This document shows, in pieces, positions 1 through 6,913 of a DNA stretch of 11,574 bases. Position 1 is the stretch's first letter; the number at the start of each line of letters is the position of its first letter. The position numbers and the translations under genes were made by a program. The notes under the pieces are model-generated. The model was given only the letters and a program-made list of their open reading frames with translations, did no database searches and was not told the origin of the DNA. The stretch comes from Rhizobiaceae bacterium (GTDB lineage Bacteria; Pseudomonadota; Alphaproteobacteria; Rhizobiales; Rhizobiaceae), in contig JAJFMR010000074.1 in NCBI GenBank assembly GCA_020696915.1, forward strand, positions 1 through 11,574, given 5' to 3'.

Positions 1-119
1 CGAGCCGCGCATTGGCGGCCAAAACGGACGGTGCAGCGAAAGGGCTGGTCCTTGACCTGACGGGTCCCGCCGGCCAGCACACCACCGCCATCGTCCTGGA
101 GACGGGAGCAAGCCGATGA
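1..119 (+). CDS. 3' end of an upstream gene, possibly MaoC-type acyl dehydratase (partial)
   Basis: A reading frame open from the left edge (first full codon at 3) runs 38 codons to the TGA at 117-119. That stop overlaps the ATG of the next gene as ATGA, which supports it being a real, translationally coupled gene. The visible tail contains GLVLDLTGPAGQ followed by HTTAIVLETGASR. This resembles the last beta-strands of hotdog-fold MaoC-like hydratases, which often end in a long strand, a turn and a T-x-A-x-V-x-L strand. That match is from memory on a very short segment, so the family is a guess; a hydratase would fit a CoA-thioester pathway. The start and the catalytic residues lie outside the window. 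Confidence 0.5.
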   Translation, partial: SRALAAKTDGAAKGLVLDLTGPAGQHTTAIVLETGASR

Positions 120-1294
120 CCCGCGCCCGTCCGCTCGCCTACGTTCTCGGTACGGCCCAGGTGCCGATGCGTACCCGCCTGCCCGACTATACCTATGCGG
201 ATCTTCTTGGCCGCGTCGCCTACCAGGCGATCGCCGACGCCGAGGTGGACGCGGCGGACGTCGATGGGCTCATTCTCGCGATGTCGCCGACGACGCCGCT
301 CGGCACCGACGAGCCGCAGTACTGGGGCATAGCCGGTCTGCCGGGTGCCAACCGTTTCCTCGGACGCGTCCACGTTCTGGCTGCGTCCAGCCTGGCGGCG
401 TTCCGGCTGGCCTGCGGCTATGTCGCCTCGGGCCGCAAGAAACGCATCCTGGTCGTTGCCGCCGACCTTGCCGACGAAGTGCCGAGCCTGACCGGCGCGC
501 TCGGGCAACTGCACGACCCATTCACCGACAAGCAGGTGGTGCGCAACGCCATCGTGTCGGCGGCCACGCAGATGGCGGTCTACATGGCGCGGCACAATCT
601 CGGCGAGGCGGTGATGGCCGAGGTCGTCGTGAAGAACCGGGCCAATGGGGTGCTCAACGAGTGTGCGCAACTGCGGCAGGCAATCACGGTGGAAGAGGTG
701 CTGGGCTCGCCCGTCATGGCGTGGCCCATGAAGCGTCTCGACAGCTCGCCGCGGTCGAGCGGAGCCGCCGCCGTCCTGGTCGGCAGCGAGCATGTCCAGG
801 CTGCACGCCGTGCCGTCTCCGCCACCGGATTCGGATCTTATGCCGGTGGTCGCTTCGTCGGCTCGCGCATGGTCCCGGAAGATGACGCGTATTTTAGCGG
901 AGCGGATCTCGCCGAAGCGGCGCGGCGGGCCTATGCGACGGCGGGCGTTTCCAATCCTGCCGAGGAGATCGGACTGGCGGAGGTATATGCGTCCTTTGGC
1001 ATCCTGGAGCTGCTGAGCATCGAGGCGCTCCGGCTCAACAAGGGCGCCAATGCGGCTGAACTGATTCGCGACGGCGAGTTCCACCGTAATTCCGACCTGC
1101 CCGTAAACCCGTCCGGCGGCGCCACCTGCGGCAGCCCGATCAGTTCAACCGGGCTTATTCGCGTCGTGGAGGCCGTTGCCCAGTTGCGGGGCGAGGCCGG
1201 ACAGCGCCAGATCGAGATCCGGACACCACGGGCAGCGGTGTCCGCCATCGCCGGTTCGTTCCAGACTCACGAAGTGGGAGTGCTCGAAGCATGA
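116..1294 (+). CDS. Thiolase-like protein (SCP2/lipid-transfer type), lacking canonical Cys and His
   Basis: 392-aa member of the thiolase superfamily, nearest to the SCP-x/lipid-transfer thiolase homologues. The N-terminal half carries the D-V-D-G-L-I-L segment (about 48-54) and a helix after the usual nucleophile position. The C-terminal half ends with NPSGGATCGSP (331-341) and a GLIRVVEAVAQLRGEAG helix typical of these proteins. The nucleophile motif reads AASSLAA (89-95), with Ala where biosynthetic and degradative thiolases have Cys. The usual GHP reads GSP (Ser340), so the catalytic His is also absent. Ordinary Claisen chemistry is therefore unlikely; a retro-aldol, binding or structural role with a DUF35 partner is more plausible. 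The start has GGGAG at 104-108 and overlaps the previous stop as ATGA; its own stop overlaps the DUF35 gene the same way, suggesting the two products form a complex. Substrate unknown. Confidence 0.85.
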   Translation: MTRARPLAYVLGTAQVPMRTRLPDYTYADLLGRVAYQAIADAEVDAADVDGLILAMSPTTPLGTDEPQYWGIAGLPGANRFLGRVHVLAASSLAAFRLACGYVASGRKKRILVVAADLADEVPSLTGALGQLHDPFTDKQVVRNAIVSAATQMAVYMARHNLGEAVMAEVVVKNRANGVLNECAQLRQAITVEEVLGSPVMAWPMKRLDSSPRSSGAAAVLVGSEHVQAARRAVSATGFGSYAGGRFVGSRMVPEDDAYFSGADLAEAARRAYATAGVSNPAEEIGLAEVYASFGILELLSIEALRLNKGANAAELIRDGEFHRNSDLPVNPSGGATCGSPISSTGLIRVVEAVAQLRGEAGQRQIEIRTPRAAVSAIAGSFQTHEVGVLEA

Positions 1295-1788
1295 GCGAGG
1301 AGCGGTCGAAGGAAACGCTGCGCACCCGGGAAAAGCGGCCGGATCCCGAGGGCATCGTGTTCGTCGACGCCGCATGGGACGTGCCGCAATTCTACCGGCC
1401 CGATCCGCTGATCGAGCGCATGTTCGAAGCATTCAAGGAGAAGCGGTTGCTCGGCGCCCAGGTAGCGGGCGGCACGCGGGTGATCTTCCCGCCGCAGAGC
1501 TATTGCGAGGTGAGCTACCGGGAGACCGAGAAGCTGGTCGAAGTGGGGCGGGGGGGCACGATACGGACCTTCACGATCTCACATACGAAATGGACCGGGC
1601 CGCAGCCGCCATATATCATTGTCTTCGTTCAGCTGGACGGGGCAAGCACCGCGACGGGCGGGTACCTGCGCAATGTGAGCCCTGACCCGGCCGGCAGCCT
1701 GGCTCTGATCGGCAGGCGCGCCAGGGCCGTGTTCAAGGAGGACCCGGCCGGCGAATGGTCGGACTTCTGGTTCGAGTTGGAGGACTGA
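1291..1788 (+). CDS. DUF35 OB-fold protein with degenerate zinc ribbon
   Basis: 165-aa protein of the DUF35 (rubredoxin-like zinc ribbon plus OB-fold) family, which acts as the small partner of thiolase-like proteins. An N-terminal extension of about 35 residues precedes a helix (LIERMFEAFKEKRLLG, 40-55). The zinc-ribbon region follows with the family's FPP motif (66-68), then an OB-fold with GRGGTIRTFTISH (86-97). The two CxxC pairs are gone: where the first should be, the protein reads QVAGGTR, and only Cys72 remains of the second. It therefore probably binds no zinc. A GGGAG site lies at 1276-1280, and the ATG sits in an ATGA overlap with the thiolase-like gene, implying coupled synthesis. 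In known archaeal thiolase-DUF35 and Ltp2-ChsH2 complexes such a protein bridges or shapes the acyl-CoA site; I infer a similar role here. Confidence 0.8.
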   Translation: MSEERSKETLRTREKRPDPEGIVFVDAAWDVPQFYRPDPLIERMFEAFKEKRLLGAQVAGGTRVIFPPQSYCEVSYRETEKLVEVGRGGTIRTFTISHTKWTGPQPPYIIVFVQLDGASTATGGYLRNVSPDPAGSLALIGRRARAVFKEDPAGEWSDFWFELED

Positions 1789-1795
1789 CGCATCC

Positions 1796-2992
1796 ATGAC
1801 ACCGCATGAAAAGAGCCTGACCCCGCGGGCCCTCGAGGGGGTTCGCGTCATCGACATGACTGACACCAATTCGGTCTATGCGACCAAGATACTGTGCGAC
1901 CTCGGCGCCGATGTGATCAGGATCGAGCCGCCGACAGGCGACCCGATGCGGCAGGTCCAGCCGTTTGACCAGGCGACAGGCGTGAGCGCCTTCTACGCTT
2001 ACATGAACACCAACAAGCGTTCGGTGACGCTCGACCTCGAGACTAGCGCCGGGGCTGACGTGTTCAGGAAGCTGGTGGCTTCGGCCGATATCGTCGTGGA
2101 GAGCGAGGTTCCGGGCCGGCTGGCGGCCCTCGGCCTCGGCTACGAGGATCTCGCTTCGAGCCAGCCGGCTCTGGTCTGGGCATCGATCACGCCGTTCGGC
2201 TCCACCGGGCCCTGGAAGGAGTGGCAGGCCGACGATCTGATCAGCCAGGCTTTGGGCGGCTTCATGACGCTGAGCGGCCTGCCGGAGCGCGAGCCGCTGA
2301 AGCTCTACGGGGAACAGTCCTGCTTCATTGCCGGCCTGCACGCCGCCTCCGGCATCATGATCGCGCTCTGGCACGCGCAGCTGGCCGGGGAAGGTCAGCA
2401 CGTCGACGTCTCCATTCACGAGGCGATCGTGCACACGCTGGAGAGCGCCATCCAGGTCTACACGACGGAAGGCCGGGTCCGCGGCCGCCTGCCGCGCAGC
2501 GACGAGGCAGGCATCGGCATGTTCCCGGCGACCGACGGCGAGATCTTCGTCTACGCCAACATGAACATGATCACGCGGAGCTGGTTCAACCTCGTCAAGA
2601 CACTGAAAAAGGCAGGAATCCCGGGCGCCGAAGATCTCGATGATCCGAAATGGCAGGACCAGTCCTTCCGGCGCACCCCCGAGGCGCGGGAGGCGGCGAC
2701 GAGGATCATCACCGCCCTTACCAAGGACAAGAGCAAGTACCAGAACTACAACGAGCTGCAGGGCAGAAACATCCTGTCGGCTCCGATGAGCGAGATCAGC
2801 GACCTGTTCAACAATCCGCAGCTGAAGTTCCTGAACTGGTTCGTCGATCAGCCGATCGGCGACAAGCAGGCGACCTGGCCGGGTCCGGCTTTTCGCATGT
2901 CTGAAACGCCGCGGCGACAGCCTGGTCCCGTCCGGGCTCCCGGAGCGGACAACGAGGCCGTGTTTGCCGAACTCGGTGCGGCGGCTCGCTAG
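1796..2992 (+). CDS. CaiB/BaiF (class III) CoA-transferase family protein, catalytic Asp replaced by Cys
   Basis: 398-aa class III CoA-transferase homologue. Recognisable blocks are LEGVRVIDMTD (13-23), the LGADVIRIEPPTGDP block (36-50), NTNKRSVTLDL (71-81), RLAALGLGYEDL (108-119), SITPFGSTGPW (130-140) and AGEGQHVDVSIHEA (197-210). In active family members such as formyl-CoA transferase an Asp (Asp169 there) forms the acyl-enzyme anhydride, just before the A-G-L-H-A-A helix. Here that stretch reads GEQSCFIAGLHAA, placing Cys176 (codon 2321-2323) at the Asp position. The protein may thus be a non-catalytic subunit or use altered chemistry. GGAGGA at 1779-1784 serves the ATG, 7 bases after the DUF35 stop. 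It is followed by a second, Asp-containing family member, suggesting a heteromeric transferase. Substrate cannot be deduced. Confidence 0.88.
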   Translation: MTPHEKSLTPRALEGVRVIDMTDTNSVYATKILCDLGADVIRIEPPTGDPMRQVQPFDQATGVSAFYAYMNTNKRSVTLDLETSAGADVFRKLVASADIVVESEVPGRLAALGLGYEDLASSQPALVWASITPFGSTGPWKEWQADDLISQALGGFMTLSGLPEREPLKLYGEQSCFIAGLHAASGIMIALWHAQLAGEGQHVDVSIHEAIVHTLESAIQVYTTEGRVRGRLPRSDEAGIGMFPATDGEIFVYANMNMITRSWFNLVKTLKKAGIPGAEDLDDPKWQDQSFRRTPEAREAATRIITALTKDKSKYQNYNELQGRNILSAPMSEISDLFNNPQLKFLNWFVDQPIGDKQATWPGPAFRMSETPRRQPGPVRAPGADNEAVFAELGAAAR

Positions 2993-3024
2993 CAGCCCGA
3001 ACCTATTTTGCGCGAGGCAGTGAC

Positions 3025-4278
3025 ATGAACATCCAGGCTCGAATTCCGGTCCAGACGAAAGATCGCGCCCGCCTGCCGCTGGCCGGCATCCGCGTTCTCG
3101 ACTTCACGATCGGCGGCGCCGGTCCTTTCGCCACCAAGGCGATGGCCGACTACGGCGCGGAAGTCATCAAGATCGAGACCCGGACCCACCCGGACTTCCC
3201 CCGCACGATGGGGCCGTATGCCGGGGGCATCAAGGACCCGGACCGCAGCGCCTATTTCACCAATCGGAACTCGAGCAAGCTCAGCTTCACGGTGAACCTG
3301 AAGAAGCCGGAAGCCGTCGCCGCGGTGAAGCGCCTGGTGCCGAGCTGCGACATCGTGATGAACAATTTCCGCGCTGGCGTGCTCGACCGGCTTGGCCTCG
3401 GATATGACCAGCTCAGCGAGCTGCGCCCCGACCTGATCTACGTAGGCATGCCGCTGCAGGGCGCCGGCGGACCGCAGGGAACCTACAGCGGCGTCGGCCA
3501 CACCTTGAACGTCCTTTCCGGGATCTACGGGGTTACTGGTTATGATGACGGCACGCTCGTTGGCCCTGGCACCAACTATCCCGACCACTCCGTGAATCCC
3601 GGGCATGCGCTCGTCGCCGTGATGGGCGCGCTGATCTACCGAAAGCGCACGGGGAAGGGCCAGTATATCGAGGTGGCCCAGCTGGAATCGACCATGAACC
3701 TGGTCGGCCCCAGCATTGTCGGCTACAGCCTGACCGGGAAAAATCCGAAGCCGCTGGGCAATGAAAGCCGCGAACATTTCCCCTACGGCCTGTTCCCCTG
3801 CGCCGATGACGTCTGGCTGGCCATTTCGGTGCGCGACGATGAGCAGTGGCACAATCTCTGCCGCATTGCTTCCTCGGAGCCTTTCGCATCCGATCCCGCC
3901 TTTGCCACAAATGCCGGACGGCTCGCCGAGAAGGCGCGGCTGAAGGAGGCAATGCTCGCCTGGACGAGGAAGCAGGACGCTTTCGCGCTGATGCACCAGC
4001 TCCAGGACGGCGGAGTGCCGGCCGGCGTGGTGCAGAACGCCCGCGATCTGGTCGAGCGCGACGAGCAGCTGGCAGCACGCGGCAATCTGGTCACGGTCGA
4101 GCATCCGGTGATGGGCCCGGTCGTCTACAACGGTTCCCCCTCCACCCTGTCGCGGACCCCCGGCCGCATCGCCTGCGCGCCCCTGCTCGGCGAGCACACC
4201 GATTATGTGCTCGGCGACATGCTGGGCATGAGCGAAGACGAGATCTCAAAGCTCCGGGAAGCCGGGGCGCTGGAGTGA
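3025..4278 (+). CDS. CaiB/BaiF (class III) CoA-transferase, catalytic Asp present
   Basis: 417-aa class III CoA-transferase, full family length. Blocks in order: LAGIRVLDFTIGGAGPFATK (19-38), DYGAEVIKIE (42-51), the SAYFTNRNSSKLSFTVNLKK block (75-94), VLDRLGLGYDQL (119-130), TNYPDHSVNPGHA (183-195) and GKGQYIEVAQLESTM (213-227). Asp187 in YPDHSVNP sits where the family's acyl-anhydride-forming Asp is expected, so this copy should be active. It would move CoA from a donor thioester such as succinyl-CoA or acetyl-CoA to a carboxylic acid in the cytoplasm. A GAGG site at 3014-3017 lies 7 bases before the ATG. It follows the Asp-less paralogue by 32 bases; the two are well diverged, not a recent duplication. 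Donor and acceptor are unknown. Annotations such as carnitine dehydratase or alpha-methylacyl-CoA racemase would be over-specific. Confidence 0.9.
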   Translation: MNIQARIPVQTKDRARLPLAGIRVLDFTIGGAGPFATKAMADYGAEVIKIETRTHPDFPRTMGPYAGGIKDPDRSAYFTNRNSSKLSFTVNLKKPEAVAAVKRLVPSCDIVMNNFRAGVLDRLGLGYDQLSELRPDLIYVGMPLQGAGGPQGTYSGVGHTLNVLSGIYGVTGYDDGTLVGPGTNYPDHSVNPGHALVAVMGALIYRKRTGKGQYIEVAQLESTMNLVGPSIVGYSLTGKNPKPLGNESREHFPYGLFPCADDVWLAISVRDDEQWHNLCRIASSEPFASDPAFATNAGRLAEKARLKEAMLAWTRKQDAFALMHQLQDGGVPAGVVQNARDLVERDEQLAARGNLVTVEHPVMGPVVYNGSPSTLSRTPGRIACAPLLGEHTDYVLGDMLGMSEDEISKLREAGALE

Positions 4279-4315
4279 TCGGGGCCTTTGCTGCGCTGAA
4301 CAAAGGAAGATCACG

Positions 4316-5512
4316 ATGAACGCCCCGCAGACTGTCACGCCGGCCGCATCCGACCTGTCGCTCGACAATGTCGCGGCGGTGGTCGGCATCGGGCAAAGCG
4401 ACTGGCGCGCCGACTACAAGTCCGTGCGCGAAGGAGGCAAACCCACCGACTCCTACGGCTATGGCGCGGTTTCCTTCAGGCGCGCGCTGGAGGATGCGGG
4501 AATCCAGAAGTCCGATGTCGATGGCCTGATTGTCGGCAGCCCGACGTCCTTCGAGCGGGCCAGCGAACTTTACGGGGTGACCCCGCGCTGGGGCCTGCAG
4601 GCGGACTCGAGCCAGGCGATCGTAGCCGCGATGATGGCAATCAAGGCTGGTTTCTGTGAAGTCGTGGCCCTGGTCTACGGCAACGACCAGCGCTCCGCGA
4701 AGGTCCAGTACGGCGGGCCCCAGGCAATGGGCGGCGGTGCCAATCTGTCCTATGTCTACCACGCGCCGTTCGGGCTGACTTCGCAGGGCGCGCTCTACGC
4801 GATGATGCAGCGCCGCCACATGGAGCTGACCGGGGCCACCGAGGCGGATCTCGGTCAGGTTGCCGTCGGACAGCGTGCATGGGCCGGGCACAATCCAGCG
4901 GCGATCATGAAGGATCGTCCGCTCAGCCTGGATGACTATCTGTCGTCGCCTTACATCGCCGAGCCGCTGCATCTGCACGATTACTGTCTGATCAACGACG
5001 GCGGCGTTGCCCTGATCATCATGGAGAAGTCGCGCGCCAGACGGCAGGGCCGGAAGCCTGTCACCATCAAGACGGCCTTCCGCTACGACCTCCATGGTGG
5101 GTCCACCACGCTCCGGCCGCGGCTGATGGATTTCTACCATACCGGGCACAAAGTCGTGTCCGAGAAGGTCTACAACGCCGTCGGCTTCGGGCCTCGGGAC
5201 GTCGACGCGGTGCTGGTCTATGACAGCTTCAGCTGCCACATTCCCTTTGCGCTGGAAGGCTTCGGGTTCTGCGGTATCGGGGAGAGCGGCGCCTTCATGC
5301 GTGAAACCGGCATCGGGCCCGGCGGCAAGCTGCCGGTAAATACGCATGGCGGCCACCTCTCGGAAAGCTACATGCAGGGCTGGGCCCACCAGACCGAAGC
5401 GGTGCGGCAGCTGCGCGGCGAAGCTGGCCTCAACGTGCCGAACTGCCGCAACATCCAGTACATCTCCGACGTGGTCGGCAGGGTTTACTCGATAATCTAC
5501 GGAGTGGATTAA
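4316..5512 (+). CDS. Thiolase-like protein (SCP2/Ltp2 type), candidate aldolase subunit
   Basis: 398-aa thiolase-superfamily protein. N-terminal VAAVVGIGQSDW (19-30) is the usual first strand of SCP2/lipid-transfer thiolases, and DVDGLIVGSPTS (67-78) follows. There is no Cys in the nucleophile segment (QADSSQAIVAA, 96-106). The C-terminal half has the family pattern of a V-Y-D-S-F-S strand, GFCGIGESGAF, and NTHGGHLSESYMQGW (342-356) followed by TEAVRQLRGEAG. The HGG-x-L-S-E-x-Y block (His344, His347, Tyr352) is what I recall from Ltp2-like members that act with DUF35 proteins as acyl-CoA retro-aldolases rather than thiolases. That assignment is an inference. AAGGA at 4303-4307 precedes the ATG, and the TAA overlaps the ATG of the following DUF35 gene by one base, marking the pair as likely partners. 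Confidence 0.87.
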   Translation: MNAPQTVTPAASDLSLDNVAAVVGIGQSDWRADYKSVREGGKPTDSYGYGAVSFRRALEDAGIQKSDVDGLIVGSPTSFERASELYGVTPRWGLQADSSQAIVAAMMAIKAGFCEVVALVYGNDQRSAKVQYGGPQAMGGGANLSYVYHAPFGLTSQGALYAMMQRRHMELTGATEADLGQVAVGQRAWAGHNPAAIMKDRPLSLDDYLSSPYIAEPLHLHDYCLINDGGVALIIMEKSRARRQGRKPVTIKTAFRYDLHGGSTTLRPRLMDFYHTGHKVVSEKVYNAVGFGPRDVDAVLVYDSFSCHIPFALEGFGFCGIGESGAFMRETGIGPGGKLPVNTHGGHLSESYMQGWAHQTEAVRQLRGEAGLNVPNCRNIQYISDVVGRVYSIIYGVD

Positions 5513-5916
5513 TGGCCGGCCCGCGCCTCTATTCGCCGTTCGACAAGACGATGTGGGAAAGCGTCGCCGAAGGAAAAATGAAGATCCAGCGCTGCGAAGA
5601 GTGCGGGACATACCGCTATCCGCCGGGTGCCTGCTGCCCCAACTGCCTGTCAACCGAGATGCAGTGGGAGGAGATCTCCGGCACGGGCAAGGTGCTGTCC
5701 TGGATCACCTACCATAAACAGTATCTGCCGGCCTATCCGGCACCGACCACCGTGGTTGCCGCGATGCTCGATGAGGGCGAAATCCTGATCACCAACATTG
5801 ACCATGCGGAAACCAAGGACCTGGCCGTGGACCGGCCCATCCGGGTGATCTACGGCGACCACCCCGACGGCTACAGAATTCCGCGCTTCACTCTTGCCGA
5901 CGGGCCGGCGTCCTGA
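5512..5916 (+). CDS. DUF35 zinc-ribbon/OB-fold protein
   Basis: 134-aa DUF35-family protein, ordinary length. A short N-terminal helix (about 9-23) leads into a complete zinc ribbon, CEEC (28-31) and CPNC (42-45), with the YPPG motif between them. An OB-fold follows (GTGKVLSWITYHKQYLPAYP, then VVAAMLDEGEILITNI) and the protein ends with a short RIPRFTLADG tail. All four zinc-ligand cysteines are present, unlike the other DUF35 protein in this cluster. Such proteins act as the small subunit of thiolase-like enzymes, helping bind acyl-CoA; the Ltp2-ChsH2 aldolase and the archaeal thiolase/HMG-CoA synthase complex are the known models. GGAG at 5501-5504 and a one-base overlap (TAATG) with the upstream thiolase-like gene support co-translation and physical partnership. 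Confidence 0.9.
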   Translation: MAGPRLYSPFDKTMWESVAEGKMKIQRCEECGTYRYPPGACCPNCLSTEMQWEEISGTGKVLSWITYHKQYLPAYPAPTTVVAAMLDEGEILITNIDHAETKDLAVDRPIRVIYGDHPDGYRIPRFTLADGPAS

Positions 5917-5936
5917 GGCAAGCTCCACAAATGCGC

Positions 5937-5941
5937 AGGAG
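5937..5941 (+). promoter_or_regulatory. Ribosome binding site that decides a TTG start
   Basis: AGGAG lies 9 bases before the TTG at 5951 and is the only good Shine-Dalgarno sequence near the beginning of the SMP-30-like gene. The nearby ATG at 5931 is in another frame. Confidence 0.6.
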
Positions 5942-5950
5942 AAACAGCAG

Positions 5951-6826
5951 TTGGCCGCGCTGAACTTTTATCCAGAGCCAAAAGCCGTGCTGGGCGAAGC
6001 TCCCCTCTGGGAGCCGCAGGCCGGGCGGATCTGGTGGGTGGATTGCGACCAGAAGAAGCTCTTCTCCCGTGATCCGGACCCGAGCAAGGAGGCGCGCACC
6101 TGCGCGCTGCCGCATTATCCGGGTTCTTACGCGTTCCGGGAGGGCGGCGGGCTGGTGATGGCATACCGCAACCAGCTTGCGCTGGTGAACCTGGAGACGG
6201 GCGAAAACCAGTCGTTCGAGGCGACGGGGGTGGATTTCTCGTCCGAACGCTTCAACGACGGCGCCTGTGACCGGGCCGGCCGGTTCTGGGCCGGAACCAT
6301 GGACCGGAAGCGAGCGGCACCGGTCAGCTCGCTCTTTCGCATCGATCCGGATCTTTCGGTGCACCGCATGGTTTCAGGCCTGACCGTTTCGAACGGCATC
6401 GCCTTCAGCCCCGACGACCGAACGATGTACCACCACGACTCCCGCGCTGGCCTGATCTTTGCCTATGATTTCGACCTCGACAAAGGCGACATCCGGAATC
6501 AGCGCGTCTTCGTCGATTTTGCCGGCCGGCCCGGTCGTCCGGACGGCTGCACCATCGACGCCGAAGGCAATCTCTGGGTGGCGGAGATCGGCGGCGGACG
6601 CGTTGTTCGTTTCGACAAGACGGGCCGGCAGATCGGCGCGATCGAGATGCCGGTGAGCCGGCCTTCCAGCGTCATGTTCGGCGGCGAGGACCTGTCCATA
6701 CTCTTTATCACGACGATGCGTGAGGGACTGGCGCCCGAGGAGCTTGCGCAGCAGCCCGAGGCCGGCTGCCTGTTCTATGTAAAGCTTGACGTGCCGGGCC
6801 TGCCGGAGCCGCGCTTCGCCGGATGA
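5951..6826 (+). CDS. SMP-30/gluconolactonase/LRE-like hydrolase
   Basis: 291-aa (from the TTG start) six-bladed beta-propeller of the SMP-30/gluconolactonase family; cytoplasmic, with no signal peptide. The metal-site residues of the family are visible: Glu16 in LGEAPLW, Asn102 in RFNDGACD, Asn148 in TVSNGIAFSPD and Asp198 in RPDGCTID. The blade repeat NLWVAEIGGGRVVRFD is also typical. These enzymes hydrolyse lactones (sugar lactones, sometimes aromatic or other lactones) using a divalent metal. The frame extends upstream to 5894, but no ATG is in frame; TTG 5951 has AGGAG at the right spacing and starts the protein just before its first blade, so I chose it. The gene follows the DUF35 gene by 34 bases and probably shares its transcript. 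A ring-opening step on a lactone intermediate is a reasonable inference; substrate not identifiable. Confidence 0.88.
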   Translation: MAALNFYPEPKAVLGEAPLWEPQAGRIWWVDCDQKKLFSRDPDPSKEARTCALPHYPGSYAFREGGGLVMAYRNQLALVNLETGENQSFEATGVDFSSERFNDGACDRAGRFWAGTMDRKRAAPVSSLFRIDPDLSVHRMVSGLTVSNGIAFSPDDRTMYHHDSRAGLIFAYDFDLDKGDIRNQRVFVDFAGRPGRPDGCTIDAEGNLWVAEIGGGRVVRFDKTGRQIGAIEMPVSRPSSVMFGGEDLSILFITTMREGLAPEELAQQPEAGCLFYVKLDVPGLPEPRFAG

Positions 6827-6913
6827 GTACGGCTGATGCGAAATCAATGAATCCTGCACAGGAAAGGCCGTCCCATCACCAGGGTTTGGGCGGCAGTCGC
6901 GAGGGGAGAGGGA

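Noticed and set aside
2989..4197. A 402-codon minus-strand frame opposite the second CoA-transferase
   Set aside because: It is fully antisense to a well-matched CaiB/BaiF gene, has no recognisable motifs, and is explained by codon bias of the real gene.
4091..5653. A 520-codon open frame on the minus strand opposite the CoA-transferase and second thiolase-like gene
   Set aside because: It lies antisense to two strongly supported family members; its translation is rich in Arg, Gly and Pro with no recognisable domain. Long antisense frames are common at this GC content.
6827..6913. Possible promoter or terminator in the 87-base gap before the beta-hydroxyacid dehydrogenase
   Set aside because: No convincing -35/-10 pair and no hairpin beyond 4-5 bp; only the purine-rich ribosome site is supported.
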